Shown in pieces: positions 31,695 through 42,042 of a stretch of 64,000 nt of DNA. A program made the translations under genes and the position numbers. The notes beneath the pieces were generated by a model. That model saw only the letters and a program-made list of their open reading frames with translations, made no database searches and was not told where the DNA came from. Within the stretch, counting starts at the first letter, position 1. Every line of letters starts with the position of its first letter. The DNA comes from Emiliania huxleyi CCMP1516. Its lineage: Eukaryota; Haptophyta; Isochrysidales; Noelaerhabdaceae. The DNA lies in NCBI RefSeq assembly GCF_000372725.1, contig NW_005201102.1, positions 197,587-261,586 on the forward strand, given 5' to 3'.

Positions 31695-31752
31695 CACCGG
31701 ACAACCATTAGTCTAATGGGAGAGGATGACCTGTCCTGTGGTGAGTCCGGTG
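31695..31752 (+). ncRNA. Candidate three-way-junction RNA structure just after a stop codon
   Basis: Starting 5 bases after the kinase stop: an 8-bp perfect closing stem (31695-31702 CACCGGAC with 31745-31752 GTCCGGTG), a 6-bp hairpin (CCATTA-GTC-TAATGG, 31705-31719) and a 4-5 bp hairpin (31723-31737). It lacks tRNA A/B boxes and a hammerhead core. It could be a 3' UTR structure or a small RNA. Confidence 0.35.
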
Positions 31753-32082
31753 TCTGTGTGACCCTTGCCCAGCCCCCGCCTTCGTTAGTACTACTACTTT
31801 TAGCTTAGCTCTCTCTCGTTGTGTCGAGCCTGTCTGCTGTGAGAGAGAGTTCTTTTGTTTAAACTCTCTCGTTGTAAAGTCGATCTTGTCAACACCAGCG
31901 GGCCGGATGATCGGGATCGGGCTGCGCAGGGCAGAAAGAAAGAAACAGAATCACAGGGGGAAGAAAAGGGGAATCTTGTCCGTTCCCTTCTAGAAAAAAT
32001 TCTTTTTACCTGGCCGTAAAATTCTCTTTTTCAGAAATCCAACGCCCCGCCGGCGCGACCGGCGGAGCACACAAACACACAT
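31753..32082. other. Intergenic, probable promoter of the EF-hand gene
   Basis: No ORF of note. Contains CTCTCTCGTTGT repeats, then AAAAATTCTTTTTACC and AAAATTCTCTTTTTC at 31990-32035, 50-90 bp before the start codon at 32083. Confidence 0.4.
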
Positions 32083-35062
32083 ATGCCGCTCATGGTGACT
32101 TCTCGTCAGCGCAGGACGCTCCGCGAGGCGGAGCCGCCCTCTCTCCCGGCCGCGCTGGCGGCCACGCTCGCCGCCAACCACGCAAGGGTGCTCGACCTAT
32201 TCCGTGCTCTTGACCGGAACGAGGATGGGCTCGTCTCACGCGGTGAGTTGCGGAGCAAGCTGATGGGGCTGGGCCTGCAGGTGTCGCCGCACGAGCTCAA
32301 CGAGCTCTTCTACGCCCTCGATCCCGACGGCTCTGGCGCCATCGACTATGAGGAGCTCCGCCGCGCTCTGCTCGAGGCTGGCCGAGGCCCTCCCAAGCGA
32401 TGGGCGTCGCCACCGCCGCGGTCGGGCGCGGTGCGGTCGTCAGCGGGCGTGGCGCTGCCGGTGGCAGTGGCGGAGGAGCTCCGATCGCAGGTGGCCGATG
32501 TGCAGTCGCAGGTGCGCGAGCTGCTGCACGCCGTGCACGCGCAGCTCCGCTCGCTGCACGACCAGAACCAGGCGGGACTCCGCGCGGCGGCAGAGGCGGC
32601 GGCCGCTGCCGCGACGGCGGAGGCGCGCGAGCGCGAGGCCGCCCTCGCGGCGGAGTTGCGCGCCGTCGCCGCCGCAGCCAAGCAGGATGCGGCGGCGGCG
32701 GCCACCGCCGCCGCCAGAGCAGCCGAGGCGCTCGACGGCGGAGGCGGAGGCGGAGGCGGCGGTGGTGGACGAATGGAGCGGCTGGAGCGGCTGGCGAGGG
32801 AGGTGGAGGCGCTGCAGCGCGAGGCGCCGCGGGCGCGGGAGGCGGCGGCGCGCGCGGCGGAGGAGGCGGCTGCCCGTCAGGCGGCAGCGGTGGAGAAGTG
32901 CATGCATGAGCGGCTGCAGGAGGCCCTCGCTTCGAGTGACCTCGCTTCGGCGCCCCGCGAGGCGGAGCTGGCGGCGCAGAGGGAGGAGGTGCGCGCGTTT
33001 GCGTCGGCGACCGAGCGGTCGGTGGCGTCGCTGGCGGCGGCGCTCGAGGAGCAGGCGTCGCTCATCAGCGGCCGGCTCGCGGCTCTCGAGGCCGAGCAAG
33101 AGGCCGCCGCATCACACGCGCGCGAGCGGGACGCCGAGCAGCGCGCGGCGGTGTCAGCAGCCGAGCGGGAGGGTGCGGCTGCGGCGGCGGCGCACAAGGC
33201 GGCGGTGGCGGAGGTGCGCGAGGAGGTGCGTCGCGTGGCGAGCACCGAGGCGTCGCTGCACCGCGCCGCGGACGCGCGCGCCCAGGCGGCGGAGGAGGAG
33301 GCCGCCGCGTCGAACCGCCGGCTGATTGCGCTTGAGGAGGCGGTGGCGACGGCGCTGCCGCGGAGCGAGGCGGCGGCGGCGGCGGCGGCGGAGGCTGCGG
33401 GCCGCGCGTCGAGCCTCGAGGCCTCTCTCGCCGCGTTGTCTCCGCGTGTGGCTGCGGATGAGGCTGCGCGCGCGGCGCTCGAAGGCGCGGTGCGGGAGCT
33501 GGCGGCGGCGGTGGAGGCGGTGCACCACAAGGCGGTCGGCGCTTGCTCCGAGCTGCGCAGCGAACTCGAGCCGCGGCTCGCTGCAGCAGAGCAGCGGCTG
33601 GAGGCCACGGAGGCGGAGCTGCAGGCTGTCGCAGACGAGGCGCAGGGCGCGGCCGCCAGCGCGGCGCGCGGCGCGGCGCAGGCGAGCCAGGCGCAGGAGG
33701 CGGCGGCGAGGCGCATCGGAGCCGTCGAGGCGGCGGCGACGGCTCAGGCGGCGGCGCTCGAGGCGATCCATGCGGAGTGGCTGCCCGAGATGGCGCCGCG
33801 GGCGGCGGTCGAGGAGCTGCGCGCGCGGCTGGAGCGGTGCGCGCTGCGAGAAGAGGTCGGCGAGGCGGCCGAGCGTGCTATCTCCGCGGCGCGCCACCCG
33901 CTAGCCCCCTCCCCAGGCACTCCTCCTGCTAGAGCACTTCCTAGAAGGGCGTCGTGGGGCAGAGAGAGCCGAGAGGTTCCAGAGCCGAGGGGGGGGGGGG
34001 GGGGGAGAGAACCTGAGACAGGCCCTCGCGTGAGTCGCGCGCCGTGAGTCTCTCCGGCGGTGGTAGGCGCGCCTCGACGCGATGCGCGGCACTCACCGCG
34101 CCATGGAGGCGGGGCTGCACGTCCTCGGCGCCGACCTCGCCGAGTACGCGCAGATCGCGCCGCACGGCGGAGACCCGATCGCGCCCAGCCGCCGCCAGAG
34201 CTTCGGTACACCCCCCCGGGGCGCTCCCCCGACCGACGCGCTCGCCGATGGCGCCGAGTGGGGCAGCTGGCCGCCGAGCGGACCTTCGGGCGCGCGCGTC
34301 GCTGTGGCGGCTTGCGCCGCGCACCGCTCCACTGCTCCGTGGCCGCCCTCGCCGGGCTTGGTCTCGCCGCCCGACCCGCACTCGCCTCCACCGCCGCCGC
34401 CACAGCCGCCGCAGCCGCAGCCGCCGCAGCCGCCGCAGCAGCCACCGCAGCCGCAGCCGCCGCAGCAGCCGCCGCAGCAGCCGCAGCAGCCGCCGCAGCA
34501 GCAGCCGCAGCCGGCAAGGCACGCCAGCCTCCCTGGACGCCTCGAGCCGCGGACTCCGCCTTCTGCGGTGGGGCCTCCAAGGCGCCAGGGCGGCGTGGCT
34601 CCGTTTGCCTCGTCGCCGCTCTCCCCCCACCACCTCTCCCCCCACCACCTCTCCCCCCACCACTCGCCGCCTGCCGGCGAGCTCGCGGCGGCTGCATCGT
34701 CCGCGAGCGCAGCTGCTCCGCCGCACGTGGCGCCGCCGGCGCACGCGGCGCAGCTCTCGCACAGTCACGCGCCGCACGAGCAGCGCCACTGCGGCCACTT
34801 CGCCGGCGGCTGTGGGGACGCGCCAGAGCATGCGAGCTCTGCGTCTGTGGGCGAGGCGAGCGCCGGGCCTTCCTCGCCGTGCGTGGAGCAGCGGTCCCCG
34901 CCCCAGCGGTTCGCGCCGCCCGACTCTCAGGCGCCGGCGCCGGGGGAGAGGGCCGCGGACGCAGAAGGCAGCTATGGCGCGCTGCACGCGCGCGTCGAGG
35001 AGCAGCTCGCGCGCTGCTCCGCCTTGCTCGGCTCCCAGCCCAAGGGAGATGCCGAGTGCTGA
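32083..35062 (+). CDS. EF-hand protein with long coiled coil and Pro/Gln-rich tail
   Basis: Exons 32083-33888 and 34067-35062. Residues ~40-110 hold two canonical calcium-binding EF loops, DRNEDGLVSRGEL and DPDGSGAIDYEEL. Residues ~125-600 are an Ala/Glu/Arg heptad-rich coiled coil (LRSQVADVQSQVRELLHAVH; LERLAREVEALQREAPRARE) with a poly-Gly hinge. The second exon encodes a low-complexity tail with PQPPQ repeats and SPHHL triplets. Likely a calcium-responsive cytoskeletal or basal-body scaffold (inference). The intron begins GCGCGCC as does exon 2, and contains CACTTCCTAG-type units and a poly-G run. The start is the first ATG before the EF-hands. Confidence 0.75.
33889..34066 (+). other. Intron of EF-hand coiled-coil gene, GC-AG
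   Basis: Both the intron and exon 2 start with GCGCGCC. Splicing joins EAAERAISA to RLDAMRGTHRAM in frame, whereas read-through would end at a stop within the intron-exon boundary region. It contains CACTTCCTAG as in ATRX intron 7. Confidence 0.65.
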
Positions 35063-35474
35063 TTGCCGGGCTGGTGGCTCGTGAGCGTTGACGCCGGCGT
35101 GCTTTTGCGAGCAGACAAGGGCGTGCAGGGAACGTGCTCTGCACAGGCCGCGGGGGCTGGAGAGTGAGGCGGGTGGGATCCGTAAGTGCATGCGTGCTTA
35201 GCTGTGGCTTAGGGAGAGCTCTTTACGTACCTGAAGCAATCAAGCTCCCGAGATAAAAAAGAAACTTTGCTTTGCTCACAACGCAAACCACCACATATAT
35301 GGACCTGCACAGGATATGTGCCCGAGCGTTCCGAGGCGCGACTCGCTTCACCTTCAGCCTTCACCCTCCGACGCTCCACCCGCCGGCCTGTGTGTGTTCC
35401 AGCCCCGCGCACCGCTCACGCATTGCACAGTTGACACTCCCCCCCCCTCGGCCGGCCCGCCGGACACACACAGA
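35063..35474. other. Intergenic between convergent genes
   Basis: About 410 bp between the EF-hand gene end and the lipase end on the other strand. Nothing recognisable beyond a C-rich run near 35440. Confidence 0.6.
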
Positions 35475-36905
35475 TCAGACGCGGGCTGGTAGCTTGAACA
35501 TGGCGAAAGAGCGCACGTGTGCAGCCTCGAGTTCGTGCGCCAGGGCTTCGAGGTCTTTGGCCGTCGTGAGGGGCGCGCCCGGCCCCTCGCCCAGCACCTC
35601 CTTGATTCGCTTGCCCTCGTACACCTGGAGCGTGCCCGGCGTCTCGCCCTGCGGGTAGTGGAGCACCCGCCCCACGTGGTCGAACCGGATCATCACCTCG
35701 ACGAGGGTCTCCACGTCCTTGCTCCCCTTGACCTGCATGTACGCCTCGCGCAGGCCGTCGCGCGCGCTGAGCGCCCTCGCGAGGAGCCGCTTCAGGTAGC
35801 TCGGCAGGTGCACCTTGGTCCCGACCTCGTCGACCGCCTTCTCCACCAGCATCGGCATCGACAGCTCGAGCACCTCGTTCAGATAACCCAGGCAGCCAGG
35901 CAGCCGCGGCACCACGTCGACGCCGTACACGACGTTGACTGCGTTGGCGTTGAGGTCGGCGAGGATCGCGTGCGACTCGCCGTGCACGTCCGGGTCGAGC
36001 TGCGCGAGCGAGGGCTCCGAGAGAATGGTCATCGGTGCGGCGAAGCCGAGGGTGGAGACGTGCACGCCGCGGTCGAGCTGGTTCCACGGCGCCGCGCCCT
36101 GCTCAATCTGGCCGCGCACGAAGAGGTGGCCGACGTGCGCGAGTCCCCCCGCGAGGGAGTGGCCGGTCAAGATCATCCGCTGCACCTTGTGCTCCAGCAT
36201 CAGGGAGACGATTCTGCCTTCGTGGGCGGCGAGGTCGTTCTCGCAGAGCGAGACGTATGCGCCGTGCGCTCGGATCGGGCTCTTCCCGTCCCTGGACCAG
36301 CGGCGGGAGACGACTGGCGTCGCGTCGACGTCGGAGACCCAGTCCATGATCGTGTGCGAACCGCGCCAGAGGAGCAGCATCGTGGAGACGCCGCCCATCT
36401 GCACGACGGCGTAGCCAAACGGCGGCAGCGAGACGTCGAGGACGCCGTGCACCTCCAACGTCGCGGAGGCCCACTGGATACTCTCGACGTGGGCCTCGAT
36501 CGGAGCGAAGAGGACGCGTGCGTCCGCTGCGGCGGTGTCAAGCTCGTACATCGACGCCACCATTGTGGCGCAGGCCTCGACCACCTCCCTTGTGAGCGGC
36601 TTGACAGCCTCGGCGAGGGTGACCGGCACGGCCGGCGATGCGGCAGGAGCGAGCTCGCGGCTCGCTGGCGAAACGGCCTTGCCGAGGAAGCTTGCGATCT
36701 CCCTCTGCTTGCGAGCCACCTCTGGCTCCACGCCATCGCCATGATCGACTTCGATGACGTCGCTCGGCGACTCTGGGCGAGGGCTCTTTGGGCCCTGGAA
36801 TCTGGCTCTGAGGAACGCAATCGGCGACGAGAGCGGGGACGAACTGAGGCTTCGCTTGCCCGGAGCCACCGTTACGGCGAGCTTGTTGCTCCTTCCCTGA
36901 GGCAT
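35475..36905 (-). CDS. Class 3 lipase (alpha/beta hydrolase)
   Basis: Single exon, 476 residues. It contains the lipase GXSXG elbow as MILTGHSLAGGLAHV (Ser nucleophile), preceded by VSTMLLLWRGSHTIMDWVSD, the usual RGT/RGS oxyanion-loop region of lipase_3, and followed by VSTLGFAAP and VYGVDVVPRLPG, which place the catalytic Asp. The family hydrolyses acylglycerols. The first ~60 residues are Ser/Pro-rich with MPQGRSNKLAVTVAPGKRSL, possibly a short targeting region. The opposite strand shows a long Arg-rich open frame that is only a shadow. Confidence 0.85.
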   Translation of the reverse strand: MPQGRSNKLAVTVAPGKRSLSSSPLSSPIAFLRARFQGPKSPRPESPSDVIEVDHGDGVEPEVARKQREIASFLGKAVSPASRELAPAASPAVPVTLAEAVKPLTREVVEACATMVASMYELDTAAADARVLFAPIEAHVESIQWASATLEVHGVLDVSLPPFGYAVVQMGGVSTMLLLWRGSHTIMDWVSDVDATPVVSRRWSRDGKSPIRAHGAYVSLCENDLAAHEGRIVSLMLEHKVQRMILTGHSLAGGLAHVGHLFVRGQIEQGAAPWNQLDRGVHVSTLGFAAPMTILSEPSLAQLDPDVHGESHAILADLNANAVNVVYGVDVVPRLPGCLGYLNEVLELSMPMLVEKAVDEVGTKVHLPSYLKRLLARALSARDGLREAYMQVKGSKDVETLVEVMIRFDHVGRVLHYPQGETPGTLQVYEGKRIKEVLGEGPGAPLTTAKDLEALAHELEAAHVRSFAMFKLPARV

Positions 36906-37480
36906 GGTAATGGCGCGCGAAATGACAGGAACTAGAGCAAATGGGGGGGCGGACTTCAGCTGGGTCCTTTTGTGGCTCTTTCTTTTCTTCGTCAGGCGGA
37001 TTTCTTTCTTGCGGAAGTCGTCTGTCGTTAATCGTCAAGGAGAGAGAAACATGGAAGCTGCCTCTCTCACAGCGGCACACTGGCACAACAAAGGGTGTGG
37101 ACTGGCGCACCCTTTTCCACTAGTACACTAATCGGCACACCACCGGAGCCGAGGGCAGAAGAAAGAAAGAAAACACACAACCCAAGGGAGGGATGGGAGA
37201 ACGGCACGCCGCCACCACACAGGGATTTTAAGGAGAGGAGGGTGTGATGCGCTAGCCGTCGCCCACCGGCCACCCTGGGGAGTCTGCCTCTTCGTATCTC
37301 TTTTCGCAGTCTCTCGCCGCTTCTCGCTGCAACCTTCATGCCACCTCGCGGCCGTCCCACTCTCGTCGTTCTCTCCCTTGTCACTTCCCCCTCTGTCGCG
37401 TCGTTCTCTGGGGGCTGAAAATTCCTCCAAAAAATTCTTTCTCGCCGCCAGGGACAAGACGCGGCGGCTGCGCGTCAGGC
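36906..37480. other. Divergent upstream region with the dispersed leader repeat
   Basis: Separates the divergent lipase (-) and small membrane protein (+). Includes a purine/pyrimidine-rich stretch and the 37162-37410 repeat, then AAAAAATTCTTTC at about 37428-37442, about 40 bp before the start codon. Confidence 0.5.
37162..37410 (+). repeat. ~240-bp dispersed repeat just upstream of a gene (copy 2)
   Basis: Copy of 8291-8530 in the same orientation, about 70 bp before the start at 37481. High similarity in noncoding sequence implies recent duplication or mobility. Confidence 0.9.
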
Positions 37481-37672
37481 ATGCGGCTGCTGGGACCTGC
37501 GCTGGCTTGCTGGTGCGTGTCGAGCGTGTCGGCGAGCGGCTACCGGTTCGATGCCATCCAGTCGAAGCGGGGCGTTCAGCACGCCGACATCCAGCCGCTT
37601 CTGTCGGATAACGCCGTCGTCGGGCTGATCATGATGCTGTTCCTCGTGCTCTTTTGCTTCGGCAAGCAGTAG
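37481..37672 (+). CDS. Small secreted-pathway membrane protein, 63 residues
   Basis: Starts with a signal peptide (MRLLGPALACWCVSSVSASG), has a short lumenal segment (YRFDAIQSKRGVQHADIQPL) and ends in one membrane helix (VVGLIMMLFLVLFCFG) with a two-residue tail. Type I topology of an ER or Golgi accessory subunit. I do not recognise the family. It shares its upstream repeat with the secreted protein gene at 8600. Confidence 0.55.
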   Translation: MRLLGPALACWCVSSVSASGYRFDAIQSKRGVQHADIQPLLSDNAVVGLIMMLFLVLFCFGKQ

Positions 37673-38022
37673 TAGGGGTGCGGCGCGCACCGGCGCGCGT
37701 AGCACCAAATCGCATTGTGTCGCCTTGGTCACGTACTACGACTCGAGCAGATGCGTCAGCGCGGGGCGCAGGCGAGCGCCGCCTGGGGACCTTAGCCGGC
37801 GAGGCAGTTTGGATCGCCGACCACGCATCCGGCGGAGCGTGTGGCGAGGGCAGAGAGAAAAGGTTGCATCTGCGATCTGGTTGTGTGCGCGCGCACCCTG
37901 GCCCTCCATGATCTCTTCCTTCTTGGCAATGCCGGCGGATTGGGGTTTTTTGCGTTTCGTCTGAGCTCCCCAGCTCGGCTGACGGCTCCTTTCTACTGTA
38001 CATACACAGATCACAGAAAATG

Positions 38023-39450
38023 CTATGTGGTCCATGCGCCCAGCGAGAGGAGAGACCCGGCCGTGAGGCCCGAGTTGAGGGCGAGCACGAGGAGCGCGCC
38101 GGCGGCAGGGCGGTCTCGCTCCTCCACCGCGCGCGGCGCTCGCACAAAGATGGCGGTGGTGAGCCAGCCGTTGGAGAGGGCAAACAAGTGCAGCGCCAGC
38201 GCCGGCAACGCGTCCGAATGCGCGCGCGCCGCCTCGCTTCGCCGGAAGGCGACGAAGAGTGGCGCGAACAGCAGCCGGCCCGCGGCGAAGAGGAGGAGGC
38301 TGCGCGACTCGCGCGGAATGCAAAAGGGAAAGGCGCGGCCGAGCATGTCGCCCGCGTTGAAGTTGAGGAAGGAGAGCGGGACGTAGAGGGCCCTACACGC
38401 CAGATGTAGCCGAAGTGTGGCCGAGGTGTGGCCGAGGTGTGGGCGAGGTGTGGCCGGGATCTAGCGGCGCCTCCACTCGCACGAGGAGGGGGCTGCTTCG
38501 CTCGCGCGGATGGCCGAGGTGAGGGTGGGGAAGACGAAAAGAGTGACGCCAAAGCAGAGGAAGAGGGCCGCCTCCCACCCCAGCAGCGCCCTTGCCAGCC
38601 GCAGCAACGCCACCACAGGCCCGCTGCCGCCCTCGCCCTCGCCGCCGCCGCCGCCGCTGCCACCCTTGGCGCCGCCCTCCGGTCCACGCGGTCTATGCCG
38701 CGCGTCGAGGGCGACGAAGGCTGCGGCGCAGCAGGCTGCGACGGCGCAAGACGCGCCAAAGTACAAGGCCGCGCCCACCAGCGCGCCACGCCCGCCCGCG
38801 CCGCCGTCGTCCTCCGTCTCGCCGGCGGAGCCGGCGCAGCGGCGGCGGGCGGCGGCGGCCTCGCGCGCGAGGTTGATGAGCGAGACGACCACCCCTGCGG
38901 CGGCCTGCCCGCTGCTGAGCGCCGACATTTGCTGCGGCGCAAACGCGGTCGCGTACCCCGCCAGCGACGCCGTGAGCACCGCCTGGCTGACGCTCGCGCC
39001 GGCCGCAGAGGAAAGGAGCAGCGCGGCGCTGGCGGCCGGGCTCGGCGCGCTGCCGCTGCCGTGGAGCAGCGGCCACAGCGCCAGCAGACAGGCGCCGCCG
39101 AACGCGACGCCGATGGCGCCGAGCGAGACCAGGACGCGGCGGCGCGCTGTGACGAGGTGGAGGAGTGGCTGCAGCGCGAGGATCGAGACGAGGCCGACGA
39201 GCGTGAAGGAGCTGGTGAGGGTTGGAAGGAAGGTGTCCTCCCAGCGCGTCCCCTCGAAGAGCAGGGCGTAGAAGCTGGTTGGCGTGATGAAGGCGTTCCA
39301 GGCCCACAGGCTTCCCACGCCTAGTGCGAAGAAGGCTGGCACAGACCAATGTTCGCCGGGTCGCTCGCCGCTCGCGGAGGAGGGGGCGCTCGAGCTAGTG
39401 CTGTCCTCGGCGAGAGGAGCGAGCTCCGATGTGCTGTGCCCTTTCGGCAT
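38023..39450 (-). CDS. Equilibrative nucleoside transporter family (SLC29-like) membrane protein
   Basis: Exons 39450-38471 and 38392-38023. Multiple membrane helices; WSVPAFFALGVGSLWAWNAF and TPTSFYALLF at the N-terminus match ENT helix 1, and LSFLNFNAGDMLGRAFPF matches the conserved ENT FxxFNxxDxxGR motif before helix 8. ENTs carry nucleosides or nucleobases by facilitated diffusion. Start chosen at MPKGHSTSEL (39450) although the frame is open further upstream. A charged Gly/Glu-rich loop separates helices 6 and 7 as usual. The intron holds CCACACCTCGG repeats and an imperfect copy of the next exon's start. The last helices read LALNSGLTAGSLLSLG, the normal end of the family. Confidence 0.8.
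38393..38470 (-). other. Intron of nucleoside transporter, GC-AG, minisatellite body
   Basis: The coding strand begins GCGCCGCTAGATCCCG, a diverged copy of the exon start GGCCCTCTACGTCCCG. The body is four CCACACCTCGG units. Splicing gives SSCEWRALYVPLSFLNF. Confidence 0.75.
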
Positions 39451-40720
39451 GGGCGAGGCGCAAATGTTCGTGCAAGCACGTGATCGCGAAACATATTTTT
39501 CCTCATCAAGCCCAAATCGCGCTGCAGGCCCAAATGTTGGTTCTAACGAGCTAAAGTGAGCGAGACGATCGAGCGAGGGGTCCCGTACCATGCGGAATCG
39601 ACCCTATCCAGTGCTCAAGTGCTCAAGCTTAAAGTGCTCCAAGTGCGAGCCTGGCCGCTATGGTGTATGGAGGCCACGCAGCGAGGGTGGCCACCATACG
39701 TGTACATCTATTACTTGTGCTCTTTTTTTTCTACACAAGTCCGCTGGCACGTATGGGACAAAACAATCTCTCTCTCTCTCGTATGGAGCTTGCACAGACC
39801 CCGAAGGTTGGACGATCAAAGGTAAGAAGTACTGGTTGAAAAATGATGGCAGTGGTGTCGACACATCCCTGACGGAGTCGAGTTCTACCTCGAACCTTGC
39901 CACGAGGGTGAGACCATAACCCAGGAACAGGTCTCTCTTGCCCGTTCTGAGTGCACATCAGCAGCACATCAGAGGGAGTGAGGGGGCCGCCACGGCTGGG
40001 GTTCGGCGCGCGGGACCGTGATCCGCTCCGGGTCTGCGACCAATCCTCGTTCAGCGCGTGCGATGCGTTGCGATATGGGGGAGCCGGGAGGGGGGAGGGA
40101 GTGAGGGGGCCGCCACGCGAGGGCTGGTGCTCTAGGAAATACCACCACTCCATTGCTCTTACCATTATACCACCCTCCCCCCAGGTGCCAGGAGAATCAA
40201 ATAAGTTGTAAACCACCCATTTTATCAGTAAATCGTCAAATGGCCAGCACTCTGACACTCTGCTCATTCGCCAGAGCACGCAGCTCCCACGCAGGGACCA
40301 GTTCTAGTGGCTGCTATGGCCTATACCACATACACATAACTCGTTTCAAACTCGGTATCGTACCACCGGCCCGACGCGCGCTCTCACAATTAGCGACGCC
40401 GGCCCACAAGCTCAGAGATCCGGATTTGAGGGTGGCTGGCTCATCTCCACTCTCATGTTTGCGTTCGTGTGGCTTCTCGCGTGGGTGCCCGAGGCCAAGG
40501 CCAACCTCATGACGGGCAAGCCGCTGTCCTCAACGCAGCCGAGGTCGATAGCACATTCCAATGCCACCGACGGGCTGCTGGCGCCAGCCATGCAGGCTGG
40601 CCGACCGCATCCGGGTTAGTTTTTGCAGCCCCGCTCGTCGCCGAGATCACGGTGCAGGCGTCTCCTGGCGCTGGCCCTCTGTGCACCCTCCCGTGCCACC
40701 ATAGCTGATCCTGCGAGAGC
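39451..40720. other. Largely unassigned region; possible membrane-protein exon at 40415-40619
   Basis: No complete gene supported. A frame at about 40415-40619 (+) encodes a hydrophobic stretch followed by a charged turn (STLMFAFVWLLAWVPEAKAN), plausible as an exon or pseudogene piece. AAGTGCTCAAGTGCTC-like sequence near 39610 repeats one at 25985-26010. A GAGGGGGCCGCCACG sequence occurs twice (39980 and 40100). Confidence 0.3.
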
Positions 40721-41107
40721 TCATCCAGCCATGCTCGTTTCTGCTGTGGAGATCAAGGACTGCTTTGTGCGTATGGCGGAGTCATGCTTGCTCGACAGCT
40801 CCTCGAGCACGCCCGGCAGAGCCTCCCTCGCCGCCTCCACACTGTCGTCGCTGTGCGCGATTGCCATTCGCGCTATATGACTGCGAAACTCGGCCAGGCC
40901 CATGGTTGTGTCGGATCCGAATGTGATCACGCCCCGCAGTTCCTGCTTGTCGAGCTTGCCATTCATGTCGACGTCGAGCTTGTTGAAGAGTTCCTTGATG
41001 CTGACCGTGTAGCCCTCCGTGACGTCGTCGAAGTGCTGCTGCTTGCGACGCAGCGCGGCGGCGGCGGCGGCGGCGGCGTATTCCCCCTTTGGACGCACGG
41101 GAGCCAT
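40721..41107 (-). CDS. Small EF-hand protein
   Basis: 128 residues, single exon. After an Ala-rich N-terminus comes ELFNKLDVDMNGKLDKQELRGV, one canonical calcium loop (D-V-D-M-N-G-K-L-D-K-Q-E), then a helical region with LAEFRSHIARMAI that looks like a degenerate second hand. A calcium-sensor-like cytosolic protein with no known partner. Confidence 0.65.
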   Translation of the reverse strand: MAPVRPKGEYAAAAAAAALRRKQQHFDDVTEGYTVSIKELFNKLDVDMNGKLDKQELRGVITFGSDTTMGLAEFRSHIARMAIAHSDDSVEAAREALPGVLEELSSKHDSAIRTKQSLISTAETSMAG

Positions 41108-42042
41108 TCAGGGCAGCAGCGCCACGACAGAGCGAGTGTCGCCCGTTCGGCGTATTGCAATACTCGACCGACGCGCGACGACCGTCGTAGATCTATCTGT
41201 GGCTTGCGTCCTTTTCGAGCTTTGAGAAATATTACGAAGTAAAGTTTAACTGAAAACGACTCAAGTGGACACAAAGACAAGTATAAGGTGGGGAAGACCA
41301 AGTCAGTGATTCCCAAACATGCGCTTGCAGGGTGATCACAAAAAAGAAAAGTCAAAGACCGCTCAGCGTGCAGGGCGGAGACACATGTCCCTAAATCCCA
41401 TCTCGTCTCAGAGTCGTTGTGCGTTTTTTAATTTTTACGGCAGTTTGGGGAGAGAGAGAGAGAGAGATTTATTAACTTTTCTTGCAGTTTGGCTAATTCC
41501 ATTTCACTCTGACACGCTAATCTTGAAAACGTCTCCAACGGAGCTCCGTGTTGCTTCCAGCGCCCTCCCCCGCGTCCCTGCGGCCATGGCCGATGCTCCT
41601 AGTATGAGAGGTCATCTGGCTACCGCGAGCGCGACCCAACTCGTTGACGTCGTCCGATGGTTGTGCCTCAAAGTCAGCCTTCGGAGGCTATCGTGGGGTC
41701 GAGCCGGCGGCGGCTGTTACATGTGGTTCCACCACCCCTCGTAGGCTTTGCCTCTGACCGCCACCGTTCCCAGGCTGCCTAATGGGATGGAAAGGAAGGC
41801 TCGGCGAGCGTCTAGAAGCGTTCGAAGGCCCCCGCACGGGGGGTCCCGGCCGACGTCATGCGCGTCCGCCAAGGGTCCGGGGTCGCCCAGGCAAGTCGTC
41901 TTGGCAAGTGGCCCAAATCCGATGAGTTTTCCAGGTGTGAACAGCTGTTGAGAGGTGTGAATTCATCCCGGGCGGGGTGCGGGGCGGTAGTCCCGCAGAG
42001 AAAATTTTGCGTGCTGGGGCACTGAGATCGCAGTTTTATTAG
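41108..42042. other. Intergenic with one arm of an inverted repeat
   Basis: No gene supported. AT-rich stretch near 41220-41330, an AG microsatellite at 41452-41468, and the inverted-repeat arm 41812-41868. Confidence 0.5.
41812..41868 (+). repeat. Inverted repeat, left arm
   Basis: Reverse complement of about 43434-43490; the shared core contains GGGACCCCCCGTGCGGGGGC, itself a strong hairpin. The two arms bracket the PDZ gene at 42043-43164. Confidence 0.85.

Noticed and set aside
31695..31765. tRNA gene
   Set aside because: The cloverleaf-like look lacks a GGTTCGA T-arm and a 7-bp anticodon loop; kept only as an unnamed structured RNA candidate.
35517..36935. Long plus-strand frame opposite the lipase
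   Set aside because: Its composition is the mirror of the lipase codons (His/Arg/Val-rich), while the minus strand has GHSLAGG and the rest of the lipase fold.
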